Assembly (NCBI RefSeq): GCF_900168265.1
Contig: NZ_FVZF01000004.1
Span: 62,001-126,000, forward strand
DNA length: 64,000 nucleotides
Direction: 5' to 3'
Source of the DNA: Salegentibacter salarius
Lineage (GTDB): Bacteria > Bacteroidota > Bacteroidia > Flavobacteriales > Flavobacteriaceae
Part shown: positions 63,005-64,000 of the stretch, in pieces
How the letters are laid out: each line of letters begins with the position of its first letter
Numbering within the stretch: the stretch's first letter is position 1
Made by a program: the position numbers and the translations under genes
Notes under the pieces: model-generated
The model's input: only the letters and a program-made list of their open reading frames with translations
Database searches by the model: none
What the model was told of the DNA's origin: nothing

Positions 63005-63590
63005 TGCCCTTCTAATTCTTTCTTGCCTTGCTATAGGTTTTGCAGCTGCTAAAATTTATTCAATTCCTTATTTTAGTATTAAGAATGAACTTGATCCTAT
63101 TGCTCTCTTTTCTGCTCTGGTGTCAGTTCTTGTTCTTTATTTTCTTTATACTTTCATTGATAAGGACAAAGAAGATAGGGTAAGGGAGAAAGATTTAATT
63201 CTAGGAAGAATAGAAGAAATCTACCAACTTATAAAATCTCAATCATTCGAATTTGGGTCGTCTAGCATAGAATATAGCACTGCTGCTGCTAATACGAAGA
63301 GAGTAAGAGTCCTGTTACTTAGCATTGAAGACCTTTTAAAAGAGGTAGGTGTTAATCATCATAAAAAAGAGCTTGATTCAATTCTACTTGAAATCAGAAA
63401 GCTTAATAATCTTTTGACTTACTACCGCCCTCCCGAGACCGGCGAAATTATGCACGATTATATTCCAGATATTGTTGTGAGAGATAATATCGCCCATTAT
63501 TCAACTAATCGTTTGAAACAGATCAATAGTTCTTACGATAAATTAAAAACCCAAGTCTTAGCCTACCAGCTCAAAATAAATCGAGCATAA
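62988..63590 (+). CDS. Two-TM protein with cytoplasmic coiled coil (third gene of trio)
   Basis: 200 aa from ATG 62988 (MKLLFNALLILSCLAIGFAAA); a start at 62940 is also open but adds residues that do not suit a membrane N-terminus. Two membrane helices at about 5-24 and 35-57, then a charged cytoplasmic part (DKDKEDRVREKDLILGRIEE) and a helical domain with ALSSIED-like segments and LLKEVGVNHHKKELDSILLEIRKLNNLL. I do not recognise the family. As the membrane component of a coupled operon it is a plausible effector or anchor. The gene ends 7 bp before the right arm sites. Confidence 0.7.
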   Translation: MKLLFNALLILSCLAIGFAAAKIYSIPYFSIKNELDPIALFSALVSVLVLYFLYTFIDKDKEDRVREKDLILGRIEEIYQLIKSQSFEFGSSSIEYSTAAANTKRVRVLLLSIEDLLKEVGVNHHKKELDSILLEIRKLNNLLTYYRPPETGEIMHDYIPDIVVRDNIAHYSTNRLKQINSSYDKLKTQVLAYQLKINRA

Positions 63591-63597
63591 ACTAATG

Positions 63598-63616
63598 GTT
63601 GACTAAAAGTTGACTA
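63598..63616 (+). promoter_or_regulatory. Right-end GTTGACTA pair (candidate integrase arm sites)
   Basis: GTTGACTA at 63598-63605 and 63609-63616, 11 bp apart, the same octamer and spacing as 54863/54874 at the left end, in the same orientation. Only 12 bp from the right att repeat. Confidence 0.6.
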
Positions 63617-63627
63617 AAACAACTTCC

Positions 63628-63696
63628 TAAAAACAAAAAAGCCTTGAAAATCAAATGATTAACAAGGCTTTAAGTACTCGGGACGGGACTTGAACC
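63628..63696. repeat. Right attachment-site repeat (attR) overlapping tRNA-Leu
   Basis: Partner of 54664-54732. It covers the tRNA terminator hairpin (AAGCCTTG / CAAGGCTT, 63640-63671) and 22 nt of the tRNA T-arm/acceptor, so the tRNA stays intact at this end. Confidence 0.85.
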
Positions 63697-63759
63697 CGTA
63701 CGGACACATTGTCCATTGGATTTTAAGTCCAACGTGTCTACCAATTCCACCACCCGAGC
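63675..63759 (-). tRNA. tRNA-Leu (anticodon TAA)
   Basis: 85 nt. Minus strand begins GCTCGGGTGGTGGAAT, with acceptor stem GCTCGGG paired to CCCGAGT (G-U at the end) and discriminator A. The anticodon loop reads CTTAAAA with anticodon TAA; a long variable arm and GGTTCAA T-loop identify a class II leucine tRNA. CCA is not encoded. It is the integration target of the element. Confidence 0.95.
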
Positions 63760-63777
63760 GTGGTAATATTATGTATG

Positions 63778-63850
63778 AGCGAAAAACGGGATTCGAACCC
63801 GCGACCTCCACCTTGGCAAGGTGGCGCTCTACCAACTGAGCTATTTTCGC
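63778..63850 (-). tRNA. tRNA-Gly (anticodon GCC)
   Basis: 73 nt. Minus strand GCGAAAATAGCTCAGTTGG opens the D-arm; anticodon arm CACCTTGCCAAGGTG gives GCC; T-arm CGGGTTCGAATCCCG; acceptor GCGAAAA pairs with TTTTCGC. It is 18 nt upstream of tRNA-Leu in transcription order, so both are probably processed from one transcript. Confidence 0.95.
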
Positions 63851-64000
63851 GTTTTTAAAAGAACTTCCACGTTTAACGTGGCTGCAATAGCGTATTGCGG
63901 ATGCAAATTTAATATAAATCTTATAATGTCAAAGGCTTTTTCAAAAAAATAAAGAAAATCTTAAATAAAAAATTCCTTCAGTAATTCAGTCCCAACTTTA

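Larger units (their letters stand above)
54664..63696 (+). mobile_element. ~9-kb integrative element in the 3' end of tRNA-Leu(TAA)
   Basis: Bounded by a 69-bp direct repeat (left 54664-54732, right 63628-63696) that includes the last 22 nt of tRNA-Leu and its downstream terminator. Content in order: tyrosine integrase, unknown 165-aa protein, phased 10-bp repeats, excisionase-like protein, replication-initiator-like protein, MmeI-like restriction-modification enzyme, STAS-ATPase/DUF4325/2-TM operon. All genes read rightwards. I see no relaxase, conjugation or phage structural genes, so it is a small integrative island, perhaps satellite-like or passively moved. Confidence 0.85.

Noticed and set aside
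54914-63590. Prophage or conjugative element
   Set aside because: No capsid, tail, terminase, lysis, relaxase, coupling-protein or mating-pore genes are present in the 9 kb between the repeats.

Overview
The window is AT-rich, densely coded DNA from a member of the Bacteroidota, most likely a marine Flavobacteriaceae (Gramella/Salegentibacter-like; the genus is a guess). The evidence is flavobacterial families (DUF5686 outer-membrane protein, DUF6122, 2TM-domain protein, TonB-C-like small secreted proteins, DUF5117-type zinc protease), promoters of the TTG-N(19-23)-TAnnTTTG type, and short palindromic repeats of the kind scattered through flavobacterial genomes. About 54.6 kb looks like ordinary chromosome and about 9 kb at the right end is an integrated element.

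1-14.4 kb: a left-truncated propeller/amidohydrolase; small membrane proteins; an aldehyde dehydrogenase-DUF779 pair with a divergent AraC regulator; a tandem DUF302 protein; deoxynucleoside kinase and fatty-acid hydroxylase; an App1-type phosphatase; a non-homologous end-joining cassette (ligD, ku, small Rho_N protein) and a DUF892 ferritin-like stress protein. 14.4-27.6 kb: membrane pyrophosphatase plus soluble pyrophosphatase, DUF5686 protein, pdhB, etfB-etfA, bifunctional nuclease, concentrative nucleoside transporter, thyA and two TonB-C-like secreted paralogs. 27.6-34.6 kb: egtB-egtD with a convergent class V aminotransferase (probable ergothioneine synthesis), a 2TM protein, folA, fructosamine kinase, a PNPOx-like protein and fabD. 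34.6-54.5 kb: amidohydrolase, DegT aminotransferase, waaA, three tandem small acidic lipoproteins (one only 51 aa), an S24/LexA-like regulator, a multi-PAS histidine kinase with a response regulator, VanX-like dipeptidase, a metalloprotease, a sterol-desaturase-like enzyme, flavin reductase, MscS and YihY/BrkB proteins. Three genes here are broken: a short-chain dehydrogenase (1-nt frameshift), a two-TM protein (in-frame stop) and a PLP histidine decarboxylase (inferred 14-nt deletion).

54.66-63.70 kb: an integrative element inserted in the 3' end of tRNA-Leu(TAA). It is bounded by a 69-bp direct repeat (2 mismatches) with paired GTTGACTA octamers near both ends. Its cargo is a tyrosine integrase, an unknown protein, five 10-bp-phased repeats upstream of an excisionase-like gene, a replication-initiator-like protein, a single-chain MmeI-like (type IIL) restriction-modification enzyme, and a translationally coupled three-gene operon: STAS + GHKL ATPase with a very basic N-terminus, a DUF4325 STAS-like protein, and a two-TM coiled-coil protein. 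I do not recognise that operon as a named system; its position beside a restriction enzyme makes it the best candidate here for an undescribed defence or partner-switching system. The window ends with tRNA-Leu and tRNA-Gly on the minus strand.

Dispersed repeats are a secondary theme: three copies of a two-hairpin repeat (one sitting in the loop of a terminator), a palindromic pair between etfB and etfA, and a C5/G5 palindrome that adds an in-frame segment to thyA.
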